NCBI RefSeq assembly: GCF_000517545.1
Contig: NZ_BAIV01000026.1
Location: 1-64,000, forward strand
Direction: 5' to 3'
Length of the DNA stretch: 64,000 bases
DNA from: Bacteroides reticulotermitis JCM 10512
GTDB taxonomy: Bacteria; Bacteroidota; Bacteroidia; Bacteroidales; Bacteroidaceae
This document shows positions 1 to 9,697 of the stretch, one piece after another (within the stretch, counting starts at the first letter, position 1; each line of letters opens with the position of its first letter). The notes under the pieces were generated by a model. It had not been told where the DNA came from. It did not search any database and worked only from the letters and a program-made list of their open reading frames with translations. The position numbers and the translations under genes are program-made.

Positions 1-795
1 CTAAATAATTTGCAATACTCTTTCTGTATTTCAAATATTTCATTCATGAATCTCGGAGTTTAAAGACCTAAGCTTTTGCATTGAAAGGTTCGATATCTAT
101 TATGTATTGATCTGCACCTATAAATAGCTGGAATCTCATCATAATATTCATATATTGTCGCTCCTATGGTTACTTATGAAGGGAACCTTGGTACGTTCCT
201 TTGGCCTCGATTCATTTCTCCGTTTATATAAGTAGTAAATGTAACGTTCTGATAGGCTATTTCGTGCCCCTATGCGCTCTATTGTCTAAGCGGATAAACA
301 TTTCCCTTTTCTCTCTTTGGACCTCTTAACGGGCTTCTATGCCGGCTTGTGCATATCCCTGAGGATGGCTTGTCTCTATTTCTTGCAGCACCGCCCGAGC
401 ATATTACGGTTTATATGGAAGAATTTCTTAACTTATCGGCAAAAAAACAAATCCCTAGCTGAGACTAAACTTCAATAGTCTTGATTTTTTGGACTAGAAT
501 TCTGAGTCATTTATATTACATATGTTTATATAACTTACTGTATTCTTTCTTGAATAAACCATTTTGGGTCCTTTTAATCCTCTGCGCCTTTTCAAGAAAT
601 AAGGGTTTTTATGCTGACTTTCTTTTATTAGGTACTAAAATAGAGAGGGGATAAAGTATTTGGCAAGTGATAAGACGATAATTCATGTGCTTTTCTTATA
701 TTTGGGCCTGTATTCAAGCGTAGGCGACCGCAATATTTGCTTGAGGAAATGAGTCTATTGCTTTGAATAATTAAACATAATTGTAACATACTAAA
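1..795. other. gene-free stretch
   Basis: No open frame of useful length or recognisable protein fragment was seen on either strand. The only interpretable signal is a perfect Bacteroides -7 box, TATATTTG, at 697-704, which could start the transcript of the rhamnose mutarotase gene beginning at 796. No good -33 box sits at the expected distance. The stretch may be the end of an upstream intergenic region whose gene lies outside the window. Confidence 0.4.
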
Positions 796-1181
796 ATGAT
801 GACTGAAGGTTATAAAGTAAGAGCGTATGAGGGTCCGGTAAAAAGATATTGCCAGACAATGGATTTGAAAGGTGAACCGGAATTAATTGCGGAATATGTA
901 AGGCGACATAGTGAAGCGAGGTGTGGCCTGAAATCAAGGCAGGCATCCGAGAAGTGGGAATCTTAGAGATGGAGATTTATCTCTTGGAGAATCGCCTCTT
1001 TATGATTGTTGAAACTTCGCTTGACTTTGATTGGGATACAGCGATGAATCAGTTGGCTAAGTTACCACGACAGGAGGAGTGGGAGAACTACATGGCAATA
1101 TTCCAAGCATGTGCGGAGGGAGCAACTTCGGATGAGAAGTGGAATATGATGCAACGGATTTTTTATTTATACAATAGTTGA
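796..1181 (+). pseudogene. rhaM: L-rhamnose mutarotase, frameshifted
   Basis: RhaM interconverts the alpha and beta anomers of L-rhamnose so that the isomerase can use the sugar; it is a small cytosolic ferredoxin-like-fold enzyme. The first frame (from 796) encodes VKRYCQTMDL and AEYVRRHSEA. The second (from 921) continues with WPEIKAGIREVGILEMEIY, LFMIVET and the C-terminal W-MM-RIFYLY. Both halves match the family in order. The frame changes near 919-921, where one base, probably a G of a GGG run, appears to be missing. Restored, the protein is about 128 residues, including roughly 15-20 N-terminal residues beyond the usual family start. The change fits the sequence-error pattern seen throughout this window, so the gene may be intact in the organism. 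The other rhamnose gene here is the GH78 rhamnosidase 5 kb downstream. Confidence 0.8.
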
Positions 1182-1204
1182 ATTCGACGCTGGCGCGAAC
1201 CGAT

Positions 1205-1239
1205 GTAAAAAAGAAAAAGGCACCCAAGAGTGGAAGCCT
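1205..1239 (-). terminator. terminator after tRNA-Met
   Basis: On the minus strand a stem-loop (AGGC...GCCT arms with an inner CCAC/GGGTG pairing, 1218-1239) is followed by a T-rich run, TTTTTCTTTTTT, 24 bases after the tRNA 3' end. This is a standard Rho-independent terminator layout for a single tRNA transcript. Confidence 0.7.
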
Positions 1240-1262
1240 CTCAAATACCTTATTTCTTACAG

Positions 1263-1336
1263 TAGCGGGACCCGGGATTGAACCGGGGACCTCATGATTA
1301 TGAATCATGCGCTCTAACCGGCTGAGCTATCCCGCC
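1263..1336 (-). tRNA. tRNA-Met (CAU anticodon)
   Basis: A 74-base cloverleaf can be drawn. The 7-bp acceptor stem is GGCGGGA with TCCCGCT and discriminator A; the D arm is GCTC/GAGC; the anticodon stem is CATGA/TCATG around loop TTCATAA, giving anticodon CAU; the T arm is CCCGG-TTCAATC-CCGGG. The CCA end is not encoded next to the discriminator. The first pair of the acceptor is G-C with no mismatch, so this is more likely elongator Met than initiator. A lysidine-modified Ile tRNA also has a CAU anticodon and cannot be excluded by eye. Confidence 0.93.
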
Positions 1337-1559
1337 ATCATTTCTGATTGCGGGTGCAAAGATAGAGGTTTTTCTATAAACGCCAAAAAAAAAGGCATCT
1401 TTTTTGGCCTTGTTTTATGCTTCTATGCTTACATTTCCTTTAAATCAGGATTTTAGAGCAACGAAAAAAATGCTTGGTTAGAATAAAGTGCCCGATTTAT
1501 AGCTATTTATTTAGAAAAAGTCTCTATCTTGGCAACGTTAAAAACAAATTAAGCTTGCT

Positions 1560-1946
1560 ATGAAGAAAGAAAAAATTCATTTGGAGTACTTACTTAATGC
1601 AACTTCTAAAAGTATCCTTTGGGCAGCAATCAGTACACCTACCGGACTAGAGGATTGGTTTGCTGACAGAGTCGTCTCGGATGATAAAAACGTAGAGTTT
1701 CATTGGGGGAAAACAGAGCAAAGAAGTGCTGAGATTATAGCAATTCGTTCGTTTTCCTTTATTCGTTTTCGTTGGTTGGACGATGAAAACGAACGTGATT
1801 ACTTTGAAATAAAGATGGGATACAATGAACTGACAAGCGACTATGTACTTGAGATCACGGATTTCGCAGATGCGGATGAAGTTATTGATATGAGGGAATT
1901 GTGGGAATCTCAGGTAGCCAAATTGAGAAGAACGTGTGGATTTTAG
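1560..1946 (+). CDS. START-like (AHSA1-type) domain protein
   Basis: This 128-residue acidic protein resembles the small START-like/AHSA1 proteins common in Bacteroidetes. It opens with a strand reading KIHLEYLLNATSKSILWAAIS, has the family-typical GLEDWFADRV after the first helix, and ends in a long C-terminal helix, WESQVAKLRRT. Such folds hold a hydrophobic cavity; the ligand and role of this subfamily are unknown. There is no signal peptide, so it should be cytosolic. It lies about 75 bases upstream of the LptF/LptG-type permease in the same direction and may share its transcript, although a separate -7 box lies between them. Assignment rests on fold-level motifs only. Confidence 0.7.
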   Translation: MKKEKIHLEYLLNATSKSILWAAISTPTGLEDWFADRVVSDDKNVEFHWGKTEQRSAEIIAIRSFSFIRFRWLDDENERDYFEIKMGYNELTSDYVLEITDFADADEVIDMRELWESQVAKLRRTCGF

Positions 1947-1989
1947 TTAACTTTCAACTAAAAATTTTCGATGATCCTTTTTTTTGTGC

Positions 1990-1997
1990 TAATTTTG
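1990..1997 (+). promoter_or_regulatory. -7 box before the LptF/LptG-type gene
   Basis: TAATTTTG is a perfect TAnnTTTG box. A weak TTTC at 1966-1969 lies 20 bases upstream in the -33 position. The start codon of the permease gene is 26 bases downstream. Confidence 0.5.
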
Positions 1998-2023
1998 CAT
2001 CTTAAATGTAGGAACCTATTGAG

Positions 2024-3922
2024 ATGCTGCGCATAAAAAAATTAGATATATTTATCGTTAAGAGCTTTTTGATGCTCTTTATCGGCACATTTTTTATTTG
2101 TCTATTCATCTTCATGATGCAGTTTCTGTGGAGGTATGTTGATGAATTAGTCGGAAAAGGATTAGAAATGAGCGTGATGGCTCAGTTCTTTTTCTATTCA
2201 GCATTAACTTTGGTGCCAGTAGCACTGCCGTTGGCAGTGCTACTGGCTTCTTTGATTACATTCGGTAACTTTGGCGAGCGTTATGAACTGCTTGCTATGA
2301 AGGCTGCCGGTATTTCTTTACTTAAAATCATGCGTCCACTGATTTTCTTTGTATGTGGCCTGGTTGGAGTCTCTTTCTATTTCCAGAATATAGTAGCACC
2401 TATCGCTCAAGCCAAGCTGGGAACACTTATCATCTCAATGAAGCAAAAGTCGCCGGAGCTGGATATTCCGGAGGGCGTGTTCTATTCCGATATTCCGGAC
2501 TATAACTTGAAAGTGGCTAAGAAGAACCGAAAAACGGGAGTATTGTATGATGTGATGATCTATAACCTGAAAGATGGGTTCGAAAATGCACATATCATCT
2601 ATGCTGATTCGGGACGATTGGAAATGACAGCCGATAAGCAACATCTTTGGCTGCATCTGTATGACGGTGACTTGTTCGAGAATCTGAGAGCCCAGAATAT
2701 GAAGTCGCAGAATGTTCCGTACCGGCGCGAGTCTTTTCGAGAGAAACATTCGATCATTGAGTTTGATTCTGAATTCAATATGGCCGATGCCAGTATCATG
2801 AACAATACGTCCAGTGCTAAGAATATGATTGCATTGCAGGCTTCAATCGATTCAATGACGGTGTTGGGTGACAGTATTGGGAGGCAATATTACCAAGAAA
2901 TATCGGATGGAAACTTTCGTGCCCCCTATGGGCTGACCAAAGAAGATACGACCAAGATCATGCAGGCAGACATACGCTCATACAATATGGATAGTCTTTA
3001 TGAGGTAGCCACTTTGATGCAGAAGCAGAAGATTATCACAACGGCAGTCAGCCGGGCTGAAAATATAGGAAGTGACCTTACCATGAAAAGTTATACCATG
3101 GCAAATAACGATTACAGTATGCGTAAGCATCAGACGGAGTGGCATAAGAAAATAACGATATCCCTTTCCTGCCTGCTCTTCTTCTTTATTGGCGCTCCTT
3201 TGGGCGGTATTATCCGTAAAGGAGGGTTAGGTATGCCCGTTATTGTTTCGGTATTTGTGTTTATCATCTATTATATTATCGATAATACAGGTTATAAGAT
3301 GGCGCGTGACGGCAAGTGGATTGTCTGGATGGGTATGTGGACCAGTACGGCTATTCTTGCACCTTTAGGGGCTTTTCTTACCTATAAATCAAATAATGAC
3401 TCAGTCGTTTTGAATGCCGATGCGTATATCAACTGGTTTAAGAAGATAGCGGGAATTCGAAGTGTCCGGCATCTGTTTAAGAAAGAAGTGATAATTCACG
3501 ACCCCAACTATCAACGTTTACCGGGCGATTTGCAAACGCTTACAGCTGAATGTGAGGCCTATGTTGCGAAGAGACGGTTGCAGAAACCACCCAACTATTT
3601 CCAATTGTGGATGTCGGCAGAAAAAGATGATGAGATTGTGCATATAAACAATCACCTGGAAGGCTTGGTGGAAGAAATGTCGAATACCGAATCGGTTACG
3701 TTACTGAGTGCACTTAATAGTTATCCGGTAATTCCTGTAACTGCTCATATGCGTCCTTTCCCTATTTATTGGTTAAACATATTGGCCGGGGTTGTTTTCC
3801 CTGTCGGATTATTCTTTTATTTCCGTATTTGGATATTCCGCGTGCGTTTGGCCAAAGACATGGAACGAATCATGAAGAACAACGAACAAGTTCAATTCAT
3901 CATACAGAATATAAATAAATGA
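2024..3922 (+). CDS. LptF/LptG (YjgP/YjgQ) family LPS-export permease
   Basis: Members form the membrane part of the LptB2FG ABC transporter, which extracts lipopolysaccharide from the inner membrane and pushes it onto the Lpt bridge. The 632-residue protein has three N-terminal membrane segments (about residues 15-40, 55-82 and 100-125), a long periplasmic beta-rich region (about 135-375) and three more membrane segments (about 378-400, 405-425, 440-455). The conserved cytosolic loop [17 protein letters not shown], which docks on LptB, is present. After residue 460 there is an extra region of about 170 residues ending in one more membrane segment near 580-605; this makes it much longer than the roughly 360 residues of the proteobacterial proteins. 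It overlaps the start of ribBA by four bases (ATGA), so the two are translationally coupled. Confidence 0.85.
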   Translation: MLRIKKLDIFIVKSFLMLFIGTFFICLFIFMMQFLWRYVDELVGKGLEMSVMAQFFFYSALTLVPVALPLAVLLASLITFGNFGERYELLAMKAAGISLLKIMRPLIFFVCGLVGVSFYFQNIVAPIAQAKLGTLIISMKQKSPELDIPEGVFYSDIPDYNLKVAKKNRKTGVLYDVMIYNLKDGFENAHIIYADSGRLEMTADKQHLWLHLYDGDLFENLRAQNMKSQNVPYRRESFREKHSIIEFDSEFNMADASIMNNTSSAKNMIALQASIDSMTVLGDSIGRQYYQEISDGNFRAPYGLTKEDTTKIMQADIRSYNMDSLYEVATLMQKQKIITTAVSRAENIGSDLTMKSYTMANNDYSMRKHQTEWHKKITISLSCLLFFFIGAPLGGIIRKGGLGMPVIVSVFVFIIYYIIDNTGYKMARDGKWIVWMGMWTSTAILAPLGAFLTYKSNNDSVVLNADAYINWFKKIAGIRSVRHLFKKEVIIHDPNYQRLPGDLQTLTAECEAYVAKRRLQKPPNYFQLWMSAEKDDEIVHINNHLEGLVEEMSNTESVTLLSALNSYPVIPVTAHMRPFPIYWLNILAGVVFPVGLFFYFRIWIFRVRLAKDMERIMKNNEQVQFIIQNINK

Positions 3923-5141
3923 GAGATATGAAAGATATTAAAATGGATAAAATAGAAGATGCGATTGCCGACTTCAAGGAAGGCAAGTTTGTCATTGTAG
4001 TCGATGATGAAGATCGCGAGAATGAAGGTGACCTGATTATTGCTGCAGAAAAGATAACTCCCGAGGATGTGAATTTTATGTTGAAATATGCTCGTGGCGT
4101 TCTCTGTGCACCGGTTACGCTCTCTCGTTGTAAAGAGCTCGATCTACCTCATCAGGTGAGTGACAACACTTCTGTGTTAGGCACTCCTTTCACAATAACG
4201 ATTGATAAATTAGAAGGCTGCACTACCGGAGTCTCAGCAGCAGACCGTGCAGCAACGATTCTGGCTTTGGCAGATCCTAAATCTACGCCGTCCACTTTTG
4301 GCCGTCCGGGACATATCAATCCCTTGTATGCACAAGAAAAAGGCGTACTTCGCCGTGCCGGACATACCGAAGCTACCATTGATTTGGCACGTTTGGCTGG
4401 GCTTTATCCGGCAGGTGCTTTGATGGAGATTATGAATGATGACGGCTCTATGGCTCGTTTACCGGAACTTCGTCAGCTGGCTGATGAGCATGGATTGAAA
4501 TTGATATCCATCCGTGATTTAATTGCCTATCGACTCAAGCAAGAATCAATTGTAGAGAAAGGGGTAGAGGTAAGCATGCCTACCGAACATGGAATGTTTC
4601 GCCTGATTCCTTTCCGTCAAAAATCGAACGGATTGGAACATGTCGCTTTGTTTAAAGGTGAATGGAAAGAAGACGAAGCCATTTTGGTACGTGTTCACTC
4701 CTCTTGCGTTACCGGAGATATCTTTAGTTCCAGACGTTGCGACTGTGGTGAGCAGTTGCACAAAGCGATGGAAATGATTGATAAAGAAGGTAAAGGAGCA
4801 ATCGTTTATCTTAATCAGGAAGGCCGTGGCATTGGCTTGATGGAAAAGATGAGAGCTTATAAACTTCAGGAAGACGGAATGGACACAGTAGACGCCAACG
4901 TTTGTTTGGGACACTTGGCCGATGAGCGCGATTACGGTGTAGGAGCGCAGATACTCCGCGAACTGGGTGTGCATAAGATGAAACTTATGACGAATAATCC
5001 GTTAAACGTGTTGGTTTGGAAGCCTATGGTTTAGAGATTACAGAGAATGTAGCTGTTGAAACTGTACCGAATCCATTTAACGAACGCTATCTGAGAACAA
5101 AGAAAGAAAGAATGGGACATAGTCTTCATTTTAACAAGTAA
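3919..5141 (+). CDS. ribBA: bifunctional RibB-RibA, riboflavin synthesis (frameshift)
   Basis: This fusion makes both riboflavin precursors: RibB forms 3,4-dihydroxy-2-butanone 4-phosphate from ribulose 5-phosphate, and RibA is GTP cyclohydrolase II. RibB occupies about residues 8-205, with the acidic motif [13 protein letters not shown] (27-39) and the GHTEAT motif. RibA follows, with zinc ligands in [17 protein letters not shown] and the GTP-binding [11 protein letters not shown]. The open frame stops at 5034, but one G is missing at about 5001 (CCGTTAAA for CCGGTTAAA). Restoring it recovers [19 protein letters not shown] and the normal end LHFNK at 5141, for a 407-residue protein. Riboflavin synthesis is normally essential, so a sequence error is likelier than real loss. 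A second Met at 3928 is an alternative start. No FMN riboswitch was seen upstream. Confidence 0.9.
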
Positions 5142-5223
5142 TTAGCTCATTTACTTTCATATATCAGATATTATAGCTTATTTTGCAGCATATTCATTTA
5201 TAACAATTAACAAAGAAAACAGA

Positions 5224-6417
5224 ATGAATCAATTATCAGATCGTTTGAACAGCTTGTCACCTTCGGCAACACTTGCCATGTCACAAAAGAGTAATGAACT
5301 CAAGGCACAGGGCGTTGATGTAATAAACTTGAGTGTAGGAGAACCCGATTTCAATACTCCTGACCACATCAAAGAAGCTGCAAAAAAAGCCATCGATGAT
5401 AACTACTCACGTTATTCACCGGTTCCGGGTTATCCGGCTTTGCGCAATGCTATCGTAGAAAAATTGAAGAAAGAGAATGGCTTGGAGTATACAGCCGCTC
5501 AGATCTCTTGCGCAAATGGTGCTAAACAATCGGTTTGTAATGCAATTCTGGTATTGGTTAATCCGGGAGATGAAGTGATTGTTCCGGCTCCTTATTGGGT
5601 GAGCTACCCGGAGATGGTTAAACTGGCCGAAGGTACTCCGGTTATTGTTTCAGCCGGCATTGAACAAGACTTTAAAATAACTCCTGCTCAATTGGAAGCT
5701 GTGATAACTCCTAAAACCAAAGCCTTGATTCTTTGTTCTCCTTCCAATCCTACCGGATCGGTTTACAGCAAAGAAGAGTTGGCCGGATTGGCTACTGTAT
5801 TGGCTAAGTACCCGCAGGTTATTGTATTGGCCGACGAGATTTACGAACATATCAACTACATCGGAGCACATCAGAGCATCGCTCAGTTCCCGGGCATGAA
5901 AGAACGCACAGTAATCGTGAACGGAGTTTCGAAAGCATATGCTATGACCGGATGGAGAATCGGTTTCATCGCCGGCCCGGATTGGTTGGTGAAAGCATGC
6001 AATAAGCTACAGGGACAGTATACCTCAGGACCTTGTTCAGTTTCTCAGAAAGCTGCTGAAGCTGCCTATACAGGTACACAAGAACCCGTAAAGGAAATGC
6101 AAAAAGCTTTTGAACGTCGTCGTGATTTGATCGTGGAATTGGCGAAAGAAGTTCCGGGATTTGAAGTAAATGTTCCGCAAGGCGCATTCTACCTGTTCCC
6201 TAAATGCGATAGCTACTTTGGTAAGAGCTTCGGTGATCAAGTTGTAAAAGACTCAGATGATTTGGCCATGTATCTGCTTGGAGAAGCTCACGTAGCTTGT
6301 GTAGGCGGAACATCCTTTGGTGCCCCCGATTGCATCCGAATGAGTTATGCAACTAGCGATGAAAACATTGTAGAGGCCATTCGCCGCATCAAGGAAGCAT
6401 TAGCTAAGTTGAAATAA
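5224..6417 (+). CDS. aspC: aspartate aminotransferase, class I PLP enzyme
   Basis: Transfers the amino group between aspartate or glutamate and 2-oxo acids, using pyridoxal phosphate in the cytosol. The 397-residue sequence has all class I fold-type I marks: SVGEPDFNTP near the N terminus, the CSPSNPTG motif (about 171-178), the cofactor-binding VLADEIYEHI, and the Schiff-base lysine K237 in NGVSKAYAMTGWRIGF with the phosphate-binding Arg245. Length and motifs fit the subgroup typified by Thermus and Bacillus AspB. It stands alone between ribBA and a strong terminator. The exact amino-acid preference cannot be read from sequence. Confidence 0.9.
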   Translation: MNQLSDRLNSLSPSATLAMSQKSNELKAQGVDVINLSVGEPDFNTPDHIKEAAKKAIDDNYSRYSPVPGYPALRNAIVEKLKKENGLEYTAAQISCANGAKQSVCNAILVLVNPGDEVIVPAPYWVSYPEMVKLAEGTPVIVSAGIEQDFKITPAQLEAVITPKTKALILCSPSNPTGSVYSKEELAGLATVLAKYPQVIVLADEIYEHINYIGAHQSIAQFPGMKERTVIVNGVSKAYAMTGWRIGFIAGPDWLVKACNKLQGQYTSGPCSVSQKAAEAAYTGTQEPVKEMQKAFERRRDLIVELAKEVPGFEVNVPQGAFYLFPKCDSYFGKSFGDQVVKDSDDLAMYLLGEAHVACVGGTSFGAPDCIRMSYATSDENIVEAIRRIKEALAKLK

Positions 6418-6434
6418 GTCTATTTGAACATACA

Positions 6435-6476
6435 AAGAGGGGTACCGTCTATTTATTGATAGAAGGTACCCCTCTT
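6435..6476 (+). terminator. terminator after aspC
   Basis: A perfect 12-bp stem, AAGAGGGGTACC with GGTACCCCTCTT, is separated by an 18-base loop. It starts 18 bases after the aspC stop and is followed by CTTTAT. The strong stem supports termination although the T run is short. Confidence 0.75.
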
Positions 6477-6544
6477 CTTTATGAAAGGCATACCCAAAAG
6501 CCGCTTTCGTTTCTCTGCTTAGAACCTAATACGAAATACATATC

Positions 6545-9286
6545 ATGAAAAAAAGCCTTATTATCTACCTGTTCCTGAGCCTGAGTATGTTTGCTTTTAG
6601 TAAGAAAGCCCCAATCAGCACCTCTTGTCTGCAAACGGAAATGCGTGTCAACCCCAAGGGGCTTGATTGCATCACTCCTCGATTAAGTTGGGAAATCTCC
6701 TCCGAAGCGCGAGATGTACAACAATTATGTTATCATGTTCTCGTATCGTCCTCCCTCGATAAACTGAATCAGGATGAAGGCGATTTATGGGATTCCGGGC
6801 TCGTTACTTCCAATCAGTCAGTTTATATCCCATACGGCGGTCAAGCGTTGGCGAGCCGGATGAAATGTTATTGGAAAGTAAAAGTGAAAACCAATCAAGG
6901 CACTACCTCCTGGAGCGAGCCTTCCAATTGGGAAATGGGACTTATGCATCCGACAGATTGGCAAGCCCTATGGATTGGACGGAGTTTTCCTGCGGATAAA
7001 TTGGTAGGAAAGACCAGCGTACCTGCCCGCTATGTACGCAAATCGTTTTATTTGAAGACAAAAAAGGTTCAGAAGGCAACGCTTTATGTCAGCGGACTGG
7101 GATTCTACGAAGCCTTTTTGAATAGTCAGAAACTGGGCGACCAAGTGCTGGCACCTACACCTACCGACTATTCAAAGTCAGTAAAATACAATACTTTTGA
7201 TGTAACCGGAAACTTGTCGGGAGATGAAAATGTGATAGGCGTTGTGCTGGGTAACGGTCGCTATAGCACGATGCGAATGCCGGGTGTGCGGCATTTTGGT
7301 TTGCCCTGCCTACTTGCTCAGTTAGAGGTAGTGTACGAAGATGGTGATAGAGACCTGATAGCTACCGATACTTCTTGGAAAATAACGGCAGATGGCCCCA
7401 TCTTGGCAAATAGTGAATTTGACGGAGAGGCGTACGATGCCCGTAAAGAGATGCCCGGATGGAATACCTCGGGGTTCGATGATCAGAGTTGGCTGCAAGC
7501 AGAGTTAGTGACTGCACCGGGCGGAAGAATGGAAGCGCAACTCAATCGGAACATCAAGATAATGGATACGGTAAAACCGATTGCACTAAACGAATTGGGC
7601 AACGGAGCTTACGTATTGGATATGGGACAAAACATGGTCGGATGGCTCCGGATGCAAGTGAAAGGAGAAAGAGGTGATCAAGTAAAACTGCGTTTTGCCG
7701 AACTGTTGCAAAAGGACGGAACACTCTATACAGCCAATTTGCGCAGTGCCGATTGTACGGATACCTATATAATGAAAGGGACTTCGCCAGAAACATGGGA
7801 GCCAACTTTTACCTATCACGGTTTCCGTTATGTCGAACTGACGGGATTCAGAGAAAAACCGTCCCTGGCTGACTTCGAGGGACAAGTGATTTATGATGAA
7901 ATGGAACTCACCGGTAAGTGGGTCACCTCCGATACGCTACTGAATCGTATCTATCAGAATTCATATTGGGGTATCCGTAGCAACTATCGCGGAATGCCTA
8001 CCGATTGTCCGCAACGTGACGAACGCATGGGTTGGTTGGGCGATAGAGCGGTCGGATCTCAGGGCGAAAGCTATATGTTCAACAATCATCTTTTATATGC
8101 TAAATGGCTCGATGATATTGAACAAGCGCAGAAGGAGGGTGGTGCCGTGCCCGATGTAGCTCCTAACTATTGGGATGTTTGTACCGATAACATGACTTGG
8201 CCCGGCGCCTATCTAATCATTGCGAACATGCTTTATGAACAGTTTGGCGATTTAGCACCCATCGTGAAGCATTATGATTCGATGAAGAAGTGGATGTACT
8301 ACATGAAGGACAAATACATGGTAGACCACATCATGACGAAAGATAATTTCGGTGATTGGTGTATGCCTCCGGAGTCTCCGGAGTTGATCCATTCCAAAGA
8401 TCCTTCGCGAATCACCGAAGCCGCCGTTTTGGGTACGACATTCTATTATCACCTATCCGGCTTGATGAGTCGTTTTGCCACATTGGTCGGACATGCGCAA
8501 GATGCTGATGCCTTTCAGCAAGAAGCCCTTGCGGTAAAAGACGCCTTTAATACCAAGTACTTCCATGCGGATGCCGGGTATTACGGTAATAATACGGTGA
8601 CTGCGAATATTCTTTCTTTGCGGTTTGGTATGGTTCCCGAACAGTATCAGCAGGCTGTCTTTGCTAACATTGTTGAAAAAACGATGAAGGACTTCAACGG
8701 GCACGTGAGCACCGGGCTGGTAGGGATACAACAACTGATGCGCGGACTGTCCGACTATGGGCGTAGCGATCTGGCTTATCAGATTGCAACGAACCGCACC
8801 TATCCCAGTTGGGGCTATATGGTGGATAAAGGAGCCACTACGATATGGGAACTTTGGAATGGTGATACGGCAGACCCAGCCATGAACTCAGCCAATCATG
8901 TCATGCTACTGGGTGATTTAATCGTCTGGAATTATGGTTACCTGGCCGGGATAAACAATACGCCCGGCAGTGTAGGCTTCAAGCATATCACGTTGAAGCC
9001 CTATCCGGTGAAAGGGCTTGGCAGCGTCAAGGCATCTTTCCGGTCGGTGCATGGAGAGATAAAGAGTGACTGGCGAAAGGAGCAGGGCCACTTTCTTTGG
9101 AACATCACTGTGCCCTGTAATACTTCTGCCAAGGTGTATGTACCGGTTACCGATGCAAAGATGGATCGCAAGGAGCAGAGACTGCTTGAGAAAGAAGGAG
9201 CGAAGTTTGTAGGGGTGGAAAACAGATACGCCGTATTTGACTTTCCTTCGGGCAGCTATTCCTTAAAAACGCGTTATGCGGAATAA
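6545..9286 (+). CDS. GH78 alpha-L-rhamnosidase, exported
   Basis: Removes terminal alpha-L-rhamnose from plant glycans or glycosides. The 913-residue protein starts with a signal peptide (MKKSLIIYLFLSLSMFAFS, cut before KKAP), so it acts in the periplasm or at the surface. Next comes a fibronectin-like domain (about 25-135), a galactose-binding-like beta-sandwich (about 165-330) and the GH78 sandwich with DMGQNMVGWLR. The (alpha/alpha)6 catalytic barrel has the hallmark TDCPQRDERMGWLGD (about 488-502), which carries the general acid region. KGATTIWELWNGD near residue 765 and a C-terminal beta domain complete the usual architecture. There is no SusC/SusD pair beside it, so it is not in a classical polysaccharide utilisation locus here. 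It is flanked by terminators and probably monocistronic. Confidence 0.9.
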   Translation: MKKSLIIYLFLSLSMFAFSKKAPISTSCLQTEMRVNPKGLDCITPRLSWEISSEARDVQQLCYHVLVSSSLDKLNQDEGDLWDSGLVTSNQSVYIPYGGQALASRMKCYWKVKVKTNQGTTSWSEPSNWEMGLMHPTDWQALWIGRSFPADKLVGKTSVPARYVRKSFYLKTKKVQKATLYVSGLGFYEAFLNSQKLGDQVLAPTPTDYSKSVKYNTFDVTGNLSGDENVIGVVLGNGRYSTMRMPGVRHFGLPCLLAQLEVVYEDGDRDLIATDTSWKITADGPILANSEFDGEAYDARKEMPGWNTSGFDDQSWLQAELVTAPGGRMEAQLNRNIKIMDTVKPIALNELGNGAYVLDMGQNMVGWLRMQVKGERGDQVKLRFAELLQKDGTLYTANLRSADCTDTYIMKGTSPETWEPTFTYHGFRYVELTGFREKPSLADFEGQVIYDEMELTGKWVTSDTLLNRIYQNSYWGIRSNYRGMPTDCPQRDERMGWLGDRAVGSQGESYMFNNHLLYAKWLDDIEQAQKEGGAVPDVAPNYWDVCTDNMTWPGAYLIIANMLYEQFGDLAPIVKHYDSMKKWMYYMKDKYMVDHIMTKDNFGDWCMPPESPELIHSKDPSRITEAAVLGTTFYYHLSGLMSRFATLVGHAQDADAFQQEALAVKDAFNTKYFHADAGYYGNNTVTANILSLRFGMVPEQYQQAVFANIVEKTMKDFNGHVSTGLVGIQQLMRGLSDYGRSDLAYQIATNRTYPSWGYMVDKGATTIWELWNGDTADPAMNSANHVMLLGDLIVWNYGYLAGINNTPGSVGFKHITLKPYPVKGLGSVKASFRSVHGEIKSDWRKEQGHFLWNITVPCNTSAKVYVPVTDAKMDRKEQRLLEKEGAKFVGVENRYAVFDFPSGSYSLKTRYAE

Positions 9287-9293
9287 CTAAAAT

Positions 9294-9327
9294 AAAAGGC
9301 TGCTTCCTTTGTAGGGAGCAGCCTTTT
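9294..9327. terminator. bidirectional terminator between GH78 and ferredoxin
   Basis: AAAAGGCTGCTTCC pairs with GGGAGCAGCCTTTT (one G-T pair) around a 6-base loop. The stem is flanked by T-rich sequence on one strand and A-rich on the other, and it sits between convergent gene ends at 9286 and 9347, so it can serve both. Confidence 0.8.
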
Positions 9328-9346
9328 ATTTCTTTCTGGGATTGTA

Positions 9347-9517
9347 TTATTCAGCCGGGTGAATTGCTTCAGAAGGACAAACATCTGCGCAAGTTCCGCA
9401 GTCTGTGCATACATCTGCATTGATAGAATAGATATCACCTTCAGAGATAGCTTCTACCGGACACTCGTCGATGCAAGTTCCGCAAGCAATACAATCGTCA
9501 TTAATTACGTAAGCCAT
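9347..9517 (-). CDS. 2[4Fe-4S] ferredoxin
   Basis: This 56-residue electron carrier holds two bacterial-type clusters: CIACGTCIDECP (about residues 9-20) and CTDCGTCADVCP (about 37-48), each CxxCxxCxxxCP. The repeat symmetry and size match clostridial-type ferredoxins that serve pyruvate:ferredoxin oxidoreductase and similar enzymes in anaerobes. The start ATG at 9517 gives MAYVI, the normal family start. It is a single gene with its own -7 box (9556-9563) and ends at the shared terminator. Confidence 0.95.
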   Translation of the reverse strand: MAYVINDDCIACGTCIDECPVEAISEGDIYSINADVCTDCGTCADVCPSEAIHPAE

Positions 9518-9555
9518 TTTTTTAAGATTTAAATTATTAGTACTAATTCGTTTGG

Positions 9556-9563
9556 CAAAAATA
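9556..9563 (-). promoter_or_regulatory. -7 box for ferredoxin
   Basis: On the minus strand this reads TATTTTTG, a perfect TAnnTTTG box, 38 bases before the ferredoxin start codon. No clear -33 box was found. Confidence 0.5.
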
Positions 9564-9662
9564 AACCTTTTATTTGTGACTTACTATGCTTCTATGATTA
9601 AAATGACTTAATTTGTACGTCTTCTAAATAAGCAACACCTCTTATTTATGCTATATTTTTCG

Positions 9663-9670
9663 TATTTTTG
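9663..9670 (+). promoter_or_regulatory. -7 box for metA
   Basis: TATTTTTG is a perfect TAnnTTTG box 27 bases before the metA ATG. This spacing leaves only a short leader, so there is no room for a SAM riboswitch. Confidence 0.5.
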
Positions 9671-9697
9671 CAATCAAATTACTAATATATAGCGATT

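Noticed and set aside
462-492. Hairpin GACTA...TAGTC followed by TTGATTTTTT
   Set aside because: Only a 5-bp stem, no gene ends beside it, so it is not supported as a terminator.
6545-9286. GH78 as part of a polysaccharide utilisation locus
   Set aside because: No SusC/SusD pair, hybrid two-component system or further glycosidases adjoin it within several kilobases.
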